Origin: DATHXC01 sp041662005
GTDB taxonomy: Bacteria; Pseudomonadota; Gammaproteobacteria; Burkholderiales; Methylophilaceae
NCBI GenBank assembly: GCA_041662005.1
Contig: JBAZTJ010000005.1
Location: 1-44,355, forward strand
DNA: 44,355 nt
Direction: 5' to 3'
A model generated the notes under the pieces. It ran no database searches. It was not told the DNA's origin and worked only from the letters and a program-made list of their open reading frames with translations. Positions 22,156-29,963 of the stretch are shown here, one piece after another; within the stretch, counting starts at the first letter, position 1; each line of letters begins with the position of its first letter. The translations under genes and the position numbers were made by a program.

Positions 22156-23193
22156 TTATTCGCTAGCCAGGCTATATGGCAGGCTGAGTATGACAAGGCT
22201 GTTTCCCTGCCGGTCCACCGTGCCTGCTTCCAGGCTATCCAGGCGCACCTCTGCCAGCACATCAAACCCACCCTCAACTGCCGCTGCACTACGTACAATC
22301 TGCCCAACCGCATCTTGCGTACCTTTGGCGTGTATGACATCTCCTGCCTTCGGTGCAGCCATCTCTGATGTTGAAATATGGGCAAGCTGGGTGCGGCGTT
22401 TCACCTTACCCAGATAATGCGTACGTGCAACAATTTCTTGCCCGGTGTAGCAGCCTTTCTTGAAGTTGATGCCGCCTAGGGCATCCAGGTTGACCATCTG
22501 CGGCACAAAAGCTTCCTGTGTGCCTGGCACTATTTCCGGGATGCCGGCATGTATCTCCAGGTAATCCCAGCTGTTTTTTCCAACAGGGTTGAAGTGCGCG
22601 TTCAGTTGCTCCCACAGGCCTGCTGCGTATTCGCTATTGGTCAATATCTCAAAGCGTGCTAGTGGGCCGGGCAGGCGGATCAGGGTGACATGCTCCAGCG
22701 TGCTTATCTGGTGCGGCTGTTGCGGCACTGTGTCGAACAGCTGTTTCAGTAAAGATTCGCTGTTTGCGCCAGCAACGCCTATCCGGACAATATCTTGCGT
22801 GACATCTGTAATCACTACCTTGGAACGCATCACATACATTTTCAGGCGTTTTAGTATGGACTCGACCAGTGCACCATCCAGCTGCAAATGAATATGATCC
22901 TGATGGGCGAATGCCAGGAAAAGAGCCAGCAGCCTGCCTTTAGGATTGCAGTAGCCGGCGTAATGGCTGGTGCTGCCATCCAGCTGTTTGACATCGTTAG
23001 TGAGCTGGCCTTGCAGGAAAGTGACTGCATCATCGCCCGCTACCTGCAGCAATCCGAGATGGGACAGGTCGGCTAGGATGTGGCCGCCAGTCGCAGTTTG
23101 CAGCTCTGCCTGCGGATTGCCGAAATTTGTGACGATACCGTTATCAATCACAGCACCTTGCGTTGCCAAAAATTCATGCCATTGTGTCATCAT
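22156..23193 (-). CDS. ygfZ: Folate-dependent Fe-S protein repair/assembly protein YgfZ
   Basis: A 345-residue member of the GcvT-like folate-binding family that supports assembly or repair of some [4Fe-4S] enzymes. The diagnostic motif KGCYTGQEIVAR, with Cys248, is present and distinguishes it from the aminomethyltransferase GcvT. Other family blocks are LSHLGLLQVAGDDAVTFLQGQLTND at the N terminus and YLEIHAGIPEI in the centre. The gene is divergent from the ygfX-like gene across only 26 bp and converges with the diguanylate cyclase gene at its 3' end. No IscA or sdhE gene is adjacent; the only other Fe-S factor in the window is iscX. Confidence 0.92.
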   Translation of the reverse strand: MMTQWHEFLATQGAVIDNGIVTNFGNPQAELQTATGGHILADLSHLGLLQVAGDDAVTFLQGQLTNDVKQLDGSTSHYAGYCNPKGRLLALFLAFAHQDHIHLQLDGALVESILKRLKMYVMRSKVVITDVTQDIVRIGVAGANSESLLKQLFDTVPQQPHQISTLEHVTLIRLPGPLARFEILTNSEYAAGLWEQLNAHFNPVGKNSWDYLEIHAGIPEIVPGTQEAFVPQMVNLDALGGINFKKGCYTGQEIVARTHYLGKVKRRTQLAHISTSEMAAPKAGDVIHAKGTQDAVGQIVRSAAAVEGGFDVLAEVRLDSLEAGTVDRQGNSLVILSLPYSLASE

Positions 23194-23219
23194 TGCGATT
23201 GCTTCAATAAGGAGTGGGG

Positions 23220-23699
23220 ATGAGTCATTATAGCGCGAAGCCTATGTTTGTGCGTTTGCAGCCTTCATATTGGTTGGCGTTGGTAATTGCCCTGGCTGCG
23301 GCAGCTTCAGCGCTGATGATGCTCTCCATGCCTGCGGCTTTGTGGACCAAATTGGCTATATCTGTGGTGATTATGCTGGTGGCGATTTTTCACATCTGGC
23401 AGGATGCGCTGCTACGATTCCCCTGGTCGTGGGCGAGTATCGCTGTGAATAGTACAGGTTCTTTGATCTTGAACCGCAGGAATGGAACAGCGTGTGAAGC
23501 CAAAATACAGGCCAGCAGTTTCGTGGCAAGTTACCTGACGGTGCTTAGTATAGGCATTGGCAATAGCCACTGGCAGCGCCACCTGATATTACTGCCGGAT
23601 AGCGCCGATCCCGATAGTCTGCGTCGATTGCGTGTGTGGCTGTTATGGGGGTTGCCGCAAAACCTTAAGCCTCAGCCAGCTGACACCGAAGATGCGTGA
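23220..23699 (+). CDS. YgfX-like two-helix membrane protein
   Basis: A 159-residue protein with two adjacent membrane helices (about 17-36 and 43-62) and a cytoplasmic soluble tail, the layout of the YgfX (CptA) family. In E. coli ygfX lies with sdhE opposite ygfZ, and here too it is divergent from ygfZ, which supports the assignment although sequence identity cannot be measured here. E. coli YgfX has been described as affecting cytoskeletal proteins and pigment or membrane phenotypes. The ATG at 23220 follows AAGGAG (23209-23214) by 5 nt; a GTG at 23214 overlaps that site and was rejected. The last 28 bp overlap the mxaL 3' end tail to tail. Confidence 0.6.
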   Translation: MSHYSAKPMFVRLQPSYWLALVIALAAAASALMMLSMPAALWTKLAISVVIMLVAIFHIWQDALLRFPWSWASIAVNSTGSLILNRRNGTACEAKIQASSFVASYLTVLSIGIGNSHWQRHLILLPDSADPDSLRRLRVWLLWGLPQNLKPQPADTEDA

Positions 23700-24676
23700 G
23701 ATTTTTTCGGGAGAAAGTGATGCCACAGCAGCGTCAAGGCTTTCAGCAGATGGCGCGGAATGTAAGCCGCAATGAGTAATAGGCCAGCCAGCCCGGCCAA
23801 TACCCAGTCCAGGTCAAATGGAGCCACATCCCGCCTGGCGGGTTTTTGTTTTTTCATGGCGGACAGCACACTTTGCACGCTATCGCCACGCACATAGTTG
23901 CCACTGATCTCTTTGGAAATGGATTTCAAATACTCTTCATCCAGTTTTGACAGGTAGCGGTCATTCTCACCCCCGGCCACGTTATCGTCGCGCACGCCGA
24001 TATTGGCTTCTGATATCTGGGCAATACCAGGCTGCATGGCAAAACTTTCACTGGACCAGTAGCCGATGAGCTGGTTTTTTTCATCCAGCTTGGGGATGGG
24101 GGTGCCTTTATCACTGCCTACGCCGACAAACAACCAGCCGTTAGCGCCCTGGAAATTGGTTAAATCCTTGGTGTTAAAAGCATGCAGCCTGGGGGCTTCT
24201 TCGCCATCGGTAAAGTACACCACCTGTGCCGGGGCAGGGAAGCCGCGTAGTACGCGCGCTAGGGTAAACATGCTTTCACGCACGCGGCTGTTGCCCGACC
24301 ATGCAGTCCGCCAGTCAAGGTGCGCAATAGTGTCCTGGATAGCCGCGTAATTTGCACACACCTCTATAGGGGTATACAGCGCAGCCACACTGACACCGGC
24401 AAACAGGCCTATGCTCACGCGCGTGCCGCAAGGCAGCGAGGAGACCACCCTGTTCATCATGTATTGCGTATAGGCAATGCGCGAGGCAGGTTTGCCGTTG
24501 ATCGTGGTATCCACTACGTTCATGCTTTGTGAAATGTCGGCAACAAAGATGTAGCTGTAAATATTACGCTGTAGCGGAACTGTGGGTTTGAAGATCGCAA
24601 TGATCAGCAGCAGGAAAGCCGCTGTCAGCAAGGCAGCGTCGCGGCGGTGGCTCAGGTAGTTCAGGAATGTTTGCAT
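23672..24676 (-). CDS. mxaL: MxaL-like von Willebrand factor A domain membrane protein
   Basis: A 334-residue membrane protein with a helix at about 14-29, an extracytoplasmic von Willebrand A domain with the metal site DISQS (47-51), and a second helix near 290-310. In methylotrophs MxaA, MxaC, MxaK and MxaL are needed to place calcium in the PQQ-dependent methanol dehydrogenase, and the gene order here (R-S-A-C-K-L) supports this name. It is the last gene of the minus-strand cluster, and its 3' end overlaps the ygfX-like gene by 28 bp. Alternatively the cluster could serve another periplasmic enzyme such as the lanthanide enzyme XoxF. Confidence 0.75.
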   Translation of the reverse strand: MQTFLNYLSHRRDAALLTAAFLLLIIAIFKPTVPLQRNIYSYIFVADISQSMNVVDTTINGKPASRIAYTQYMMNRVVSSLPCGTRVSIGLFAGVSVAALYTPIEVCANYAAIQDTIAHLDWRTAWSGNSRVRESMFTLARVLRGFPAPAQVVYFTDGEEAPRLHAFNTKDLTNFQGANGWLFVGVGSDKGTPIPKLDEKNQLIGYWSSESFAMQPGIAQISEANIGVRDDNVAGGENDRYLSKLDEEYLKSISKEISGNYVRGDSVQSVLSAMKKQKPARRDVAPFDLDWVLAGLAGLLLIAAYIPRHLLKALTLLWHHFLPKKSHASSVSAG

Positions 24677-24698
24677 GTCATGTGCTTAAAACGTCAGG

Positions 24699-25265
24699 TT
24701 AAGGCAAGCCAACAGGAATATTGCCCATGATCAGGCCGGGCGTGTCTGATTCCCCTGCCCCCGGGGTCGGAGTTGCCGGCAACATGGTGAGTACTCTATC
24801 CAGGTTGTGGCGAGTATCCCAATGGTGGTTTTCCAGACGCAAGGATAGTTGATAGGCGCTTTTGGCTTGCCTGAGCAGGTATTCAGTCTCGTCGCGCACC
24901 TTCATATTGCTGCCGTTAATCGCCAGCCCGCGCAAAAAGAAAATATTGCCCAGATTATGCTGTATGGCGGATTTCTGGCTGGTGTTTCCCTGTTCCAGCA
25001 GATGCACGAACAGCAAGGATGACTCCTTGTAGCGCTCGTTCTTTGCCAGCCAGTAAGCGGTAGAAAACTTGGCTTCAAAACTTTGCGTATCGGTTTTTGG
25101 CGGTTTGCCGTTGGATACCGCGGTATTGAATGCCTCGATCTGGCGCATACGGTTGGCCTGGTGGGCTATACCTGCTGCACTGAGCAATGCCGTGATGGCT
25201 AGCAGCCAAGTGAGTTTGCGGCTACTGAGGCGGAATCGGTTAAGTTGTTTCAGGCTGATTGCCAT
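24699..25265 (-). CDS. mxaK: MxaK-like single-helix protein
   Basis: A 188-residue protein with one membrane helix (about 17-37) and a periplasmic domain with TPR-like helices (YWLAKNERYKESSLLFVHLLEQGNT and AIQHNLGNIFFLRGLAI). It corresponds by position and topology to MxaK, an accessory factor for metal insertion into methanol dehydrogenase. The ATG at 25265 was chosen because GGAGG lies before it at normal spacing. The first codons overlap the end of mxaC by 16 nt, so translation is coupled. The ATG at 25331 would extend the protein 22 residues into the mxaC frame. Sequence alone is weak evidence for this family; context carries the call. Confidence 0.68.
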   Translation of the reverse strand: MAISLKQLNRFRLSSRKLTWLLAITALLSAAGIAHQANRMRQIEAFNTAVSNGKPPKTDTQSFEAKFSTAYWLAKNERYKESSLLFVHLLEQGNTSQKSAIQHNLGNIFFLRGLAINGSNMKVRDETEYLLRQAKSAYQLSLRLENHHWDTRHNLDRVLTMLPATPTPGAGESDTPGLIMGNIPVGLP

Positions 25266-26233
25266 GTTCTGACCTCCAAGTATTTGACGCATAGTAGTAA
25301 TCCAATCATGAGCGCAGCAAGCAGATAGCACAGCCTAGTGAAATCTTTCCCCGGAATCTGCTCAAGGTAGCGTATCGGTTTCTTTTCTTTCTGGTTGATA
25401 TCGTCTATCGCTGCTGCCAATGATTTTGGGTCCTCTGCCTCGTAGGCATGGAAAGGGGTTTTCAAAGTTTTGAAATACTCATTCAGTTCTATCTGCGGAG
25501 GTAATGCAGCATCTTCGCGCGGCACATAGGTGGTATCGAAGATACTAAGGCCGCCTGGCTGGCGTAACACGATCCAGTACAGGCCTATATTGAGCCGATC
25601 CAGCCAGTCGCGAAGTTTCTGCTGCACCTCTGCACTCATGCGGCCACCGCCATCTGACAGCAGAATAATGGCGCGTGAGCCAGAGTCCGGGACTTTTTCA
25701 AACAGCCCGGCACCTGCGGTCAGGCCGCTGCCGATATTGGTTTGGAACAAGGCATTGCCTGCCGTGGCCTGGATGGCGGCAAGGACCGCCTCGCGATTTT
25801 CCGTCAGTGGCAACACATACATCGCGGAGTTACTGAAAGTAATCATGCCGAACATGTCGTTCTGACGCGAATTCACGAATTGGGTAATCAGGCGGCTGGC
25901 GGCGACTGACTTGGTTTCGCCCACACGGCCATCAACACCTCCGGAAAACGGATCATCCATACTGGCGCTACGATCCAGCACCAAGGCGATTTGCGCGCCT
26001 ACGCCTATACGTTCGATATGCTGCTGGGCACTATGCGGGCCAGCCAGGCCACACAGTATGAAGATCAAAGCCAGCACTGCCAGAATCTTGAGTAGCAGGC
26101 CTATCAGGTCCGAGAGCGGATCCCTGGGTAGCATGGCTATCCATGAGTAAGTGCGGCTGTGCGTGCGGTTGAGCACCAGCGGTAATAGTGCTAAGGGTAA
26201 TAACCATAACACCCATGGCGTGCTGAAACTCAT
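25250..26233 (-). CDS. mxaC: MxaC-like von Willebrand factor A domain membrane protein
   Basis: A 327-residue protein built like the BatA/MxaC group: membrane helices near 7-21 and 45-64, a von Willebrand A domain with the metal site DRSAS (87-91) followed by MDDPF, and a C-terminal helix near 300-320. It starts 4 nt after the mxaA stop and overlaps mxaK at its end. In Methylobacterium, mxaC mutants make methanol dehydrogenase lacking calcium, so a chaperone role together with the MoxR-type ATPase is likely. With MxaL it supplies the second von Willebrand A protein of the cluster. Confidence 0.78.
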   Translation of the reverse strand: MSFSTPWVLWLLPLALLPLVLNRTHSRTYSWIAMLPRDPLSDLIGLLLKILAVLALIFILCGLAGPHSAQQHIERIGVGAQIALVLDRSASMDDPFSGGVDGRVGETKSVAASRLITQFVNSRQNDMFGMITFSNSAMYVLPLTENREAVLAAIQATAGNALFQTNIGSGLTAGAGLFEKVPDSGSRAIILLSDGGGRMSAEVQQKLRDWLDRLNIGLYWIVLRQPGGLSIFDTTYVPREDAALPPQIELNEYFKTLKTPFHAYEAEDPKSLAAAIDDINQKEKKPIRYLEQIPGKDFTRLCYLLAALMIGLLLCVKYLEVRTWQSA

Positions 26234-26236
26234 GGT

Positions 26237-26797
26237 TTAAGCCTTCACCGTGGTGATGCGCTCAGGAACCAGGCCACGTTCGCAGTCGCGGCAACGGCGG
26301 CAGAAACCTTTTAGCCAGGTCATGGGCTCATCGCCGATCTGATGCGCAGCCTGGGTCTCAAAGAATACCTGGCGGGATAGCCCGAAGAAGTGTTCGATAT
26401 CAGTTTTAACCGCTGCAAATGCAGGCTTGTTGGTGAGGAAACTATCCAGGTTGTCGCTGAATATGCTGTTGCCTGCTGTCGCGTTGATGGCGCTGTGTAT
26501 GCGTGCAACAGCTTGCTGCAAACCGTCTGGAGTAGCTGGCAGTTTGCGGATATCGCGGTAAGCCCTGGCGAACGGCCTGCCCATTAGTGGCAGCCATGCG
26601 CGCATGCCCAATATGTATAGCAAACCCAATACGCTCAATACCAGTATCCCCACCAGCACTTTCAGCCTGAGCTTCTGTGGGCTGGCATCCAGTAACAGCG
26701 GGCCTCGCAGCGGGCTCATATCTTCTTCGATCTTGACTGAGCCATAAACGGCAATTGGCGAGATGCGGAAGTTCCAGCTGGGGATGCGGTACTGCAC
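26237..26797 (-). CDS. C-terminal fragment of MxaA (membrane helix and cytoplasmic tail)
   Basis: A 186-residue frame that can begin at a GTG at 26797, though no convincing ribosome site precedes it. It holds the end of the beta domain, a membrane helix (about 48-69) and a helical tail with a Cys-rich motif CRRCRDC near the C terminus. Independent translation is doubtful. Confidence 0.5.
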   Translation of the reverse strand: MQYRIPSWNFRISPIAVYGSVKIEEDMSPLRGPLLLDASPQKLRLKVLVGILVLSVLGLLYILGMRAWLPLMGRPFARAYRDIRKLPATPDGLQQAVARIHSAINATAGNSIFSDNLDSFLTNKPAFAAVKTDIEHFFGLSRQVFFETQAAHQIGDEPMTWLKGFCRRCRDCERGLVPERITTVKA

Positions 26798-26848
26798 GAT
26801 GCCGCTTTTGGCTTTCGAGCCTGCGACAGCTTTGGCCGGGCCTTTGAA

Positions 26849-27274
26849 TTAGATGATTTCAGCAGGCAGGATGGCCGGCTTGGCGACAATGTTGTTGGTG
26901 AATACCTGATATGCCAGATATAGCGTGTAGACAGTATTGTCGTCATTTTCCAGCGCTTCATGGCGGATGCTTTTCAGCTCGATTCCCGATACCTGGCCTT
27001 TGTAACGATGCTCGTAACCGACGATAGGTAGTGAGGTGTTCAACAGCGTATAAGGCTTTTTCACTTCCAGCGTGACAGTACGCTCCAGTACGTCGCCCAC
27101 GGTATACCCTACTGCGCGATCAGGTTCTATGGTGCTGATTTTGACAATGCCATCTGGGATTTCAGGTGCGGCGCCATCATCGGGAGAGGCCAGCGCCGGC
27201 GATGCCAACATGGATAGAAAAAATGCCGCAATCAAATGCCGCGACAGAGAGAGGTGAAAAAGTTTTGGGTTCAT
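26849..27274 (-). CDS. N-terminal fragment of MxaA (signal peptide and periplasmic region)
   Basis: A 141-residue open frame with a signal peptide (hydrophobic 13-28, cleavage near ALA-SP) and a beta-rich segment (VGYTVGDVLERTVTLEVKK, YRYK-like strands, TVYTLYLAYQVF). It starts 2 nt after the mxaS stop. If the TAA is genuine, this fragment would be exported without its membrane anchor. Confidence 0.65.
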   Translation of the reverse strand: MNPKLFHLSLSRHLIAAFFLSMLASPALASPDDGAAPEIPDGIVKISTIEPDRAVGYTVGDVLERTVTLEVKKPYTLLNTSLPIVGYEHRYKGQVSGIELKSIRHEALENDDNTVYTLYLAYQVFTNNIVAKPAILPAEII

Positions 27275-27276
27275 GC

Positions 27277-28137
27277 TCAGGCAGCCACAAATTGGTGAAA
27301 ATAATCGGTTAGTGCATCGGCATCAAACGCACCCTCGACAAAAAAGGGCGGCATGTCATAACGCATAAAAAGGGCTTCAATGGCAGCACGTCTGTTCTCA
27401 AAGCTCTGCACGATGCGTTCACGTAACGGTTTACGCAGAAACAGCGTGCGTCTTTCTCCAGTCTCACAGTCCGTCACGCTGGTGATGCCGAACTCCGGCA
27501 TATTCTTATATTCTGCCGAGTCCCATAGCACCATAGGCACTATGTGATGGCGCATCATCAGCGAGAGCGAATCCTGTAACTCCGGTAGCGGCATGTGGAA
27601 GTCCGAAATGAGGAATATCAACGAGCGCTCACGCGGCAGGTAGCGATTCACTTCATTCAGGCCATGGCTGCCAACATGCTCGGGGTGAAAATATTTCAGC
27701 CGGTCTATGAGCTCAAGTGCGTTATGCGGCCGGAATGACGAGGTCGCCAGCCAATCTTCACGCACCACATCATCGAACCCGATAAAGCCGAAGGGGTCGC
27801 TATTGTGTGTGGCTGACATAGCCACGGATTGAGCGATCTCCGCCGCCACGGCAACTTTTCGCTGTTTGCTGCCAAAATTCATTGAGCCGGAAAGGTCGGC
27901 CACCACAAATACCGGGGTGGAGCTTTTCTGGTTAAAAACGCGCACATACACCTGTTCCATCGGGTCGCGTATGGTTTGACGGATATCAATGCGGCGCGGG
28001 TCAGGATAAGCCAGCAAAGTGGTATGGCCGCGAAACTCCATGCCCATACCGCGTTGCGTACTGACATGCCGGCCGGTATGGCGCCCGCGTGAGCGCCAGC
28101 CAATGTGGTAACCGAACTCTTTGATATCAGGCGTCAT
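27277..28137 (-). CDS. mxaS: MxaS-like DUF58 protein
   Basis: A 286-residue soluble protein of the DUF58 family, which pairs with MoxR-type ATPases. It has a von Willebrand A-like core with VVADLSGSMNFG holding the metal site, preceded by YPDPRRIDIRQTI, and followed by GFIGFDDVV and SLIFLISDFHMP. It starts 17 nt after mxaR and ends 2 nt before mxaA, as expected in an mxaRSACKL operon. The proposed role is to link the MoxR ATPase to the membrane von Willebrand proteins during methanol dehydrogenase maturation (inference from family and order). Confidence 0.8.
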   Translation of the reverse strand: MTPDIKEFGYHIGWRSRGRHTGRHVSTQRGMGMEFRGHTTLLAYPDPRRIDIRQTIRDPMEQVYVRVFNQKSSTPVFVVADLSGSMNFGSKQRKVAVAAEIAQSVAMSATHNSDPFGFIGFDDVVREDWLATSSFRPHNALELIDRLKYFHPEHVGSHGLNEVNRYLPRERSLIFLISDFHMPLPELQDSLSLMMRHHIVPMVLWDSAEYKNMPEFGITSVTDCETGERRTLFLRKPLRERIVQSFENRRAAIEALFMRYDMPPFFVEGAFDADALTDYFHQFVAA

Positions 28138-28154
28138 AGGTGCTGTTTAATGAT

Positions 28155-29171
28155 TTAAGGTGCAGAGATGGCGTTAGTGATGCCGGACAATAATTCACGG
28201 GCGATTTCGGTGCGGCGCATTTCATATACCGGACTGAATACCAGACGGTGGGCAATGGTTTCATGGAATACCGCATGCACGTCTTCAGGCAATACTGCTT
28301 CACGGTTATTCAGCCAGGCATTTACCTTAGCTGCGCGTAGCATCATGCTCATGCCGCGTGGGCTGGCACCGGAGAGCACTAAACGCTGCATATCTACGCC
28401 ACTAACCTTGACGCCGTAAGCTGTCGGGGATTTGGTTGCGCGCCACAGGTCAAGTGCATACTGGCGTAACCTTGGGCTGGCTTCAACTGATGATTGCAGC
28501 AGCGATGAGAATGCATTGAGCTGGTCGAACTGCAATATGCCGGGTTCCAGCGTGTCTATCAGTGCATCCACATTATGGAACTTGGTATCGAACACCAATG
28601 ACTCCATGATCACAGCATCGTCAGGGACCACAATCGGGATTTCCATCATGAAACGGTCACGGGCAGCGGATGGAATCTCAAACGTTTCTTCTTTTTCCAC
28701 CTGGTTACGGTCAGCAAATACCAGCATGTGCGGAAAATAATGCTCTTTATTAAAAGCGGTAAGCGTACGTTCTGCCATCACGCGCAGCAGCAGTGAGTGC
28801 ACTTGCGGGCGAGCACGGTTGATTTCATTGAAGAAAAATACCGAGAGGTTCTCGCCGGACATAAGCAAAGGGCCAGGGCTGACGTGTGGTTTGCCATCCT
28901 CACCTAGATAGGTGTGATACACCAGATCATTCGGCATCAGGTCGATGGTGCCTTCAATACGCTGGTATCCGCCACCAATGCAGCGGGTAAAAGCACGTAG
29001 CAGGGTGGTTTTTCCGACCCCCACATCACCTTCCAGTAATACATGGCCACGCGAGAAAATAGCGGTGGTAATCGCCCGGATAGGGGATTGCTGACCCACA
29101 ACAACTTTGTTGATTTCCGATTCTAGTTTTTGCGCATGTTGGCGCCAGTCGGCCAGTTGGCGATCACTCAT
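28155..29171 (-). CDS. mxaR: MoxR-family AAA+ ATPase MxaR
   Basis: A 338-residue AAA+ ATPase of the MoxR group, with Walker A GDVGVGKTT (48-56), the Walker B region FFFNEINRARPQ (112-123), sensor 1 around VFADRNQVEKEE and a C-terminal lid domain. In most MoxR proteins the Walker B motif reads ADEINRA; here Asn115 stands where Asp is usual, with the catalytic Glu116 kept. MoxR ATPases act as chaperones for metal insertion with von Willebrand proteins. It is the first gene of the minus-strand mxa cluster and is divergent from fabA. No mxaF, J, G, I or D gene is in the window. Confidence 0.82.
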   Translation of the reverse strand: MSDRQLADWRQHAQKLESEINKVVVGQQSPIRAITTAIFSRGHVLLEGDVGVGKTTLLRAFTRCIGGGYQRIEGTIDLMPNDLVYHTYLGEDGKPHVSPGPLLMSGENLSVFFFNEINRARPQVHSLLLRVMAERTLTAFNKEHYFPHMLVFADRNQVEKEETFEIPSAARDRFMMEIPIVVPDDAVIMESLVFDTKFHNVDALIDTLEPGILQFDQLNAFSSLLQSSVEASPRLRQYALDLWRATKSPTAYGVKVSGVDMQRLVLSGASPRGMSMMLRAAKVNAWLNNREAVLPEDVHAVFHETIAHRLVFSPVYEMRRTEIARELLSGITNAISAP

Positions 29172-29231
29172 TGACGTATCCTGTAATTAAGTAATGGAAG
29201 GGTTTTTGAATATGTAACTTATTTGTAAGCA

Positions 29232-29260
29232 ATGGTAGCGGTATTTTTGGCAGGTGTAAA
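29232..29260 (-). promoter_or_regulatory. Possible promoter of the mxaR cluster
   Basis: On the minus strand TTTACA (29255-29260), a 17-bp spacer and TACCAT (29232-29237) lie 61 bp before the mxaR start. The match to sigma-70 is moderate, and no binding site for a methanol regulator was recognised. Confidence 0.3.
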
Positions 29261-29341
29261 CAGATCTGTATACCCCTGTTGAAAATAACTTAATTCTGTT
29301 AGGGCTTTCGCTAAATGGCATTTCCGGCGAAAATAGAGGGT

Positions 29342-29361
29342 GTTTACTTAAATTTACTTAA
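29342..29361 (+). repeat. Tandem direct repeat before fabA
   Basis: TTTACTTAA occurs twice with a 10-bp period (29343-29351 and 29353-29361), just upstream of the fabA start at 29378. A one-turn period is typical for a protein bound to one face of DNA. It could be an operator for fabA or for the divergent mxaR; no regulator is identified. Confidence 0.3.
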
Positions 29362-29377
29362 GACTTGGTCATTATTA

Positions 29378-29893
29378 ATGCAAAAACAAAATAGTTTTAC
29401 CTATGAAGAACTCCTGAGCTGCGGACGTGGGGAAATGTTTGGCGCAGGCAACGCGCAGCTGCCTTTGCCTCCAATGTTGATGTTCGATCGTATCGTTTCG
29501 ATTACCGAAGACGGCGGAAAATACGGGCATGGCCAAATTATTGCTGAGCTGGATGTGAAGCCTGATTTATGGTTCTTCCAGTGCCATTTTACCGGTGACC
29601 CGGTGATGCCTGGTTGCTTGGGCCTAGATGCCATGTGGCAACTGGTCGGGTTTTTCCTGGGCTGGATGGGTGGTCCCGGCCGCGGCCGTGCGCTGGGCGC
29701 AGGCGAGGTCAAATTTAGTGGTCAGGTACTGCCGACCGGCAAAAAAGTCACTTATTATATTGATCTAAAACGCGTGATGATGCGTAAACTGGTGATGGGA
29801 ATTGCCGATGCGCGTATGGAACTGGACGGCCGTGAGATTTATACTGCCAATGATTTACGCGTGGGGTTGTTTACGCGTACCGATAATTTTTAA
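29378..29893 (+). CDS. fabA: 3-hydroxydecanoyl-ACP dehydratase/isomerase FabA
   Basis: A 171-residue hot-dog enzyme that dehydrates 3-hydroxydecanoyl-ACP and isomerises the product to cis-3-decenoyl-ACP, the branch point to unsaturated fatty acids without oxygen. The catalytic His70 is in FQCHFTGDPVMPG, and the Asp in GLDAMWQLVGFFLGW. The start at 29378 gives the usual MQKQNSFTYEELL N terminus; an ATG at 29315 would add 21 residues. The ribosome site is weak. It is followed after 70 bp by fabB, its functional partner. Confidence 0.95.
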   Translation: MQKQNSFTYEELLSCGRGEMFGAGNAQLPLPPMLMFDRIVSITEDGGKYGHGQIIAELDVKPDLWFFQCHFTGDPVMPGCLGLDAMWQLVGFFLGWMGGPGRGRALGAGEVKFSGQVLPTGKKVTYYIDLKRVMMRKLVMGIADARMELDGREIYTANDLRVGLFTRTDNF

Positions 29894-29963
29894 TTAAAAA
29901 GCATTTTTAATTCATATAAAACTGCAAGAATGGTTTGCTGGGCATAATTTTGAGGAGAACACG

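Larger units (their letters stand above)
26237..27274 (-). pseudogene. mxaA: mxaA interrupted by one in-frame TAA codon
   Basis: The whole gene spans 346 codons in a single unbroken frame except for a TAA at 26849-26851, in the context ATC-TAA-TTC-AAA. Both sides are in the same frame (26848 down to 26797 is exactly a whole number of codons), the sequence continues with FKGPAKAVAGSKAKSG before QYRIPSW, and the expected full length for MxaA is restored if the stop is read through. A single base change (for instance TAC to TAA) explains it. This may be a real nonsense mutation, a sequencing error or a readthrough site. Neighbouring mxaS and mxaC remain tightly packed and intact. MxaA is a periplasm-facing factor required for calcium insertion into methanol dehydrogenase. 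Confidence 0.75.
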
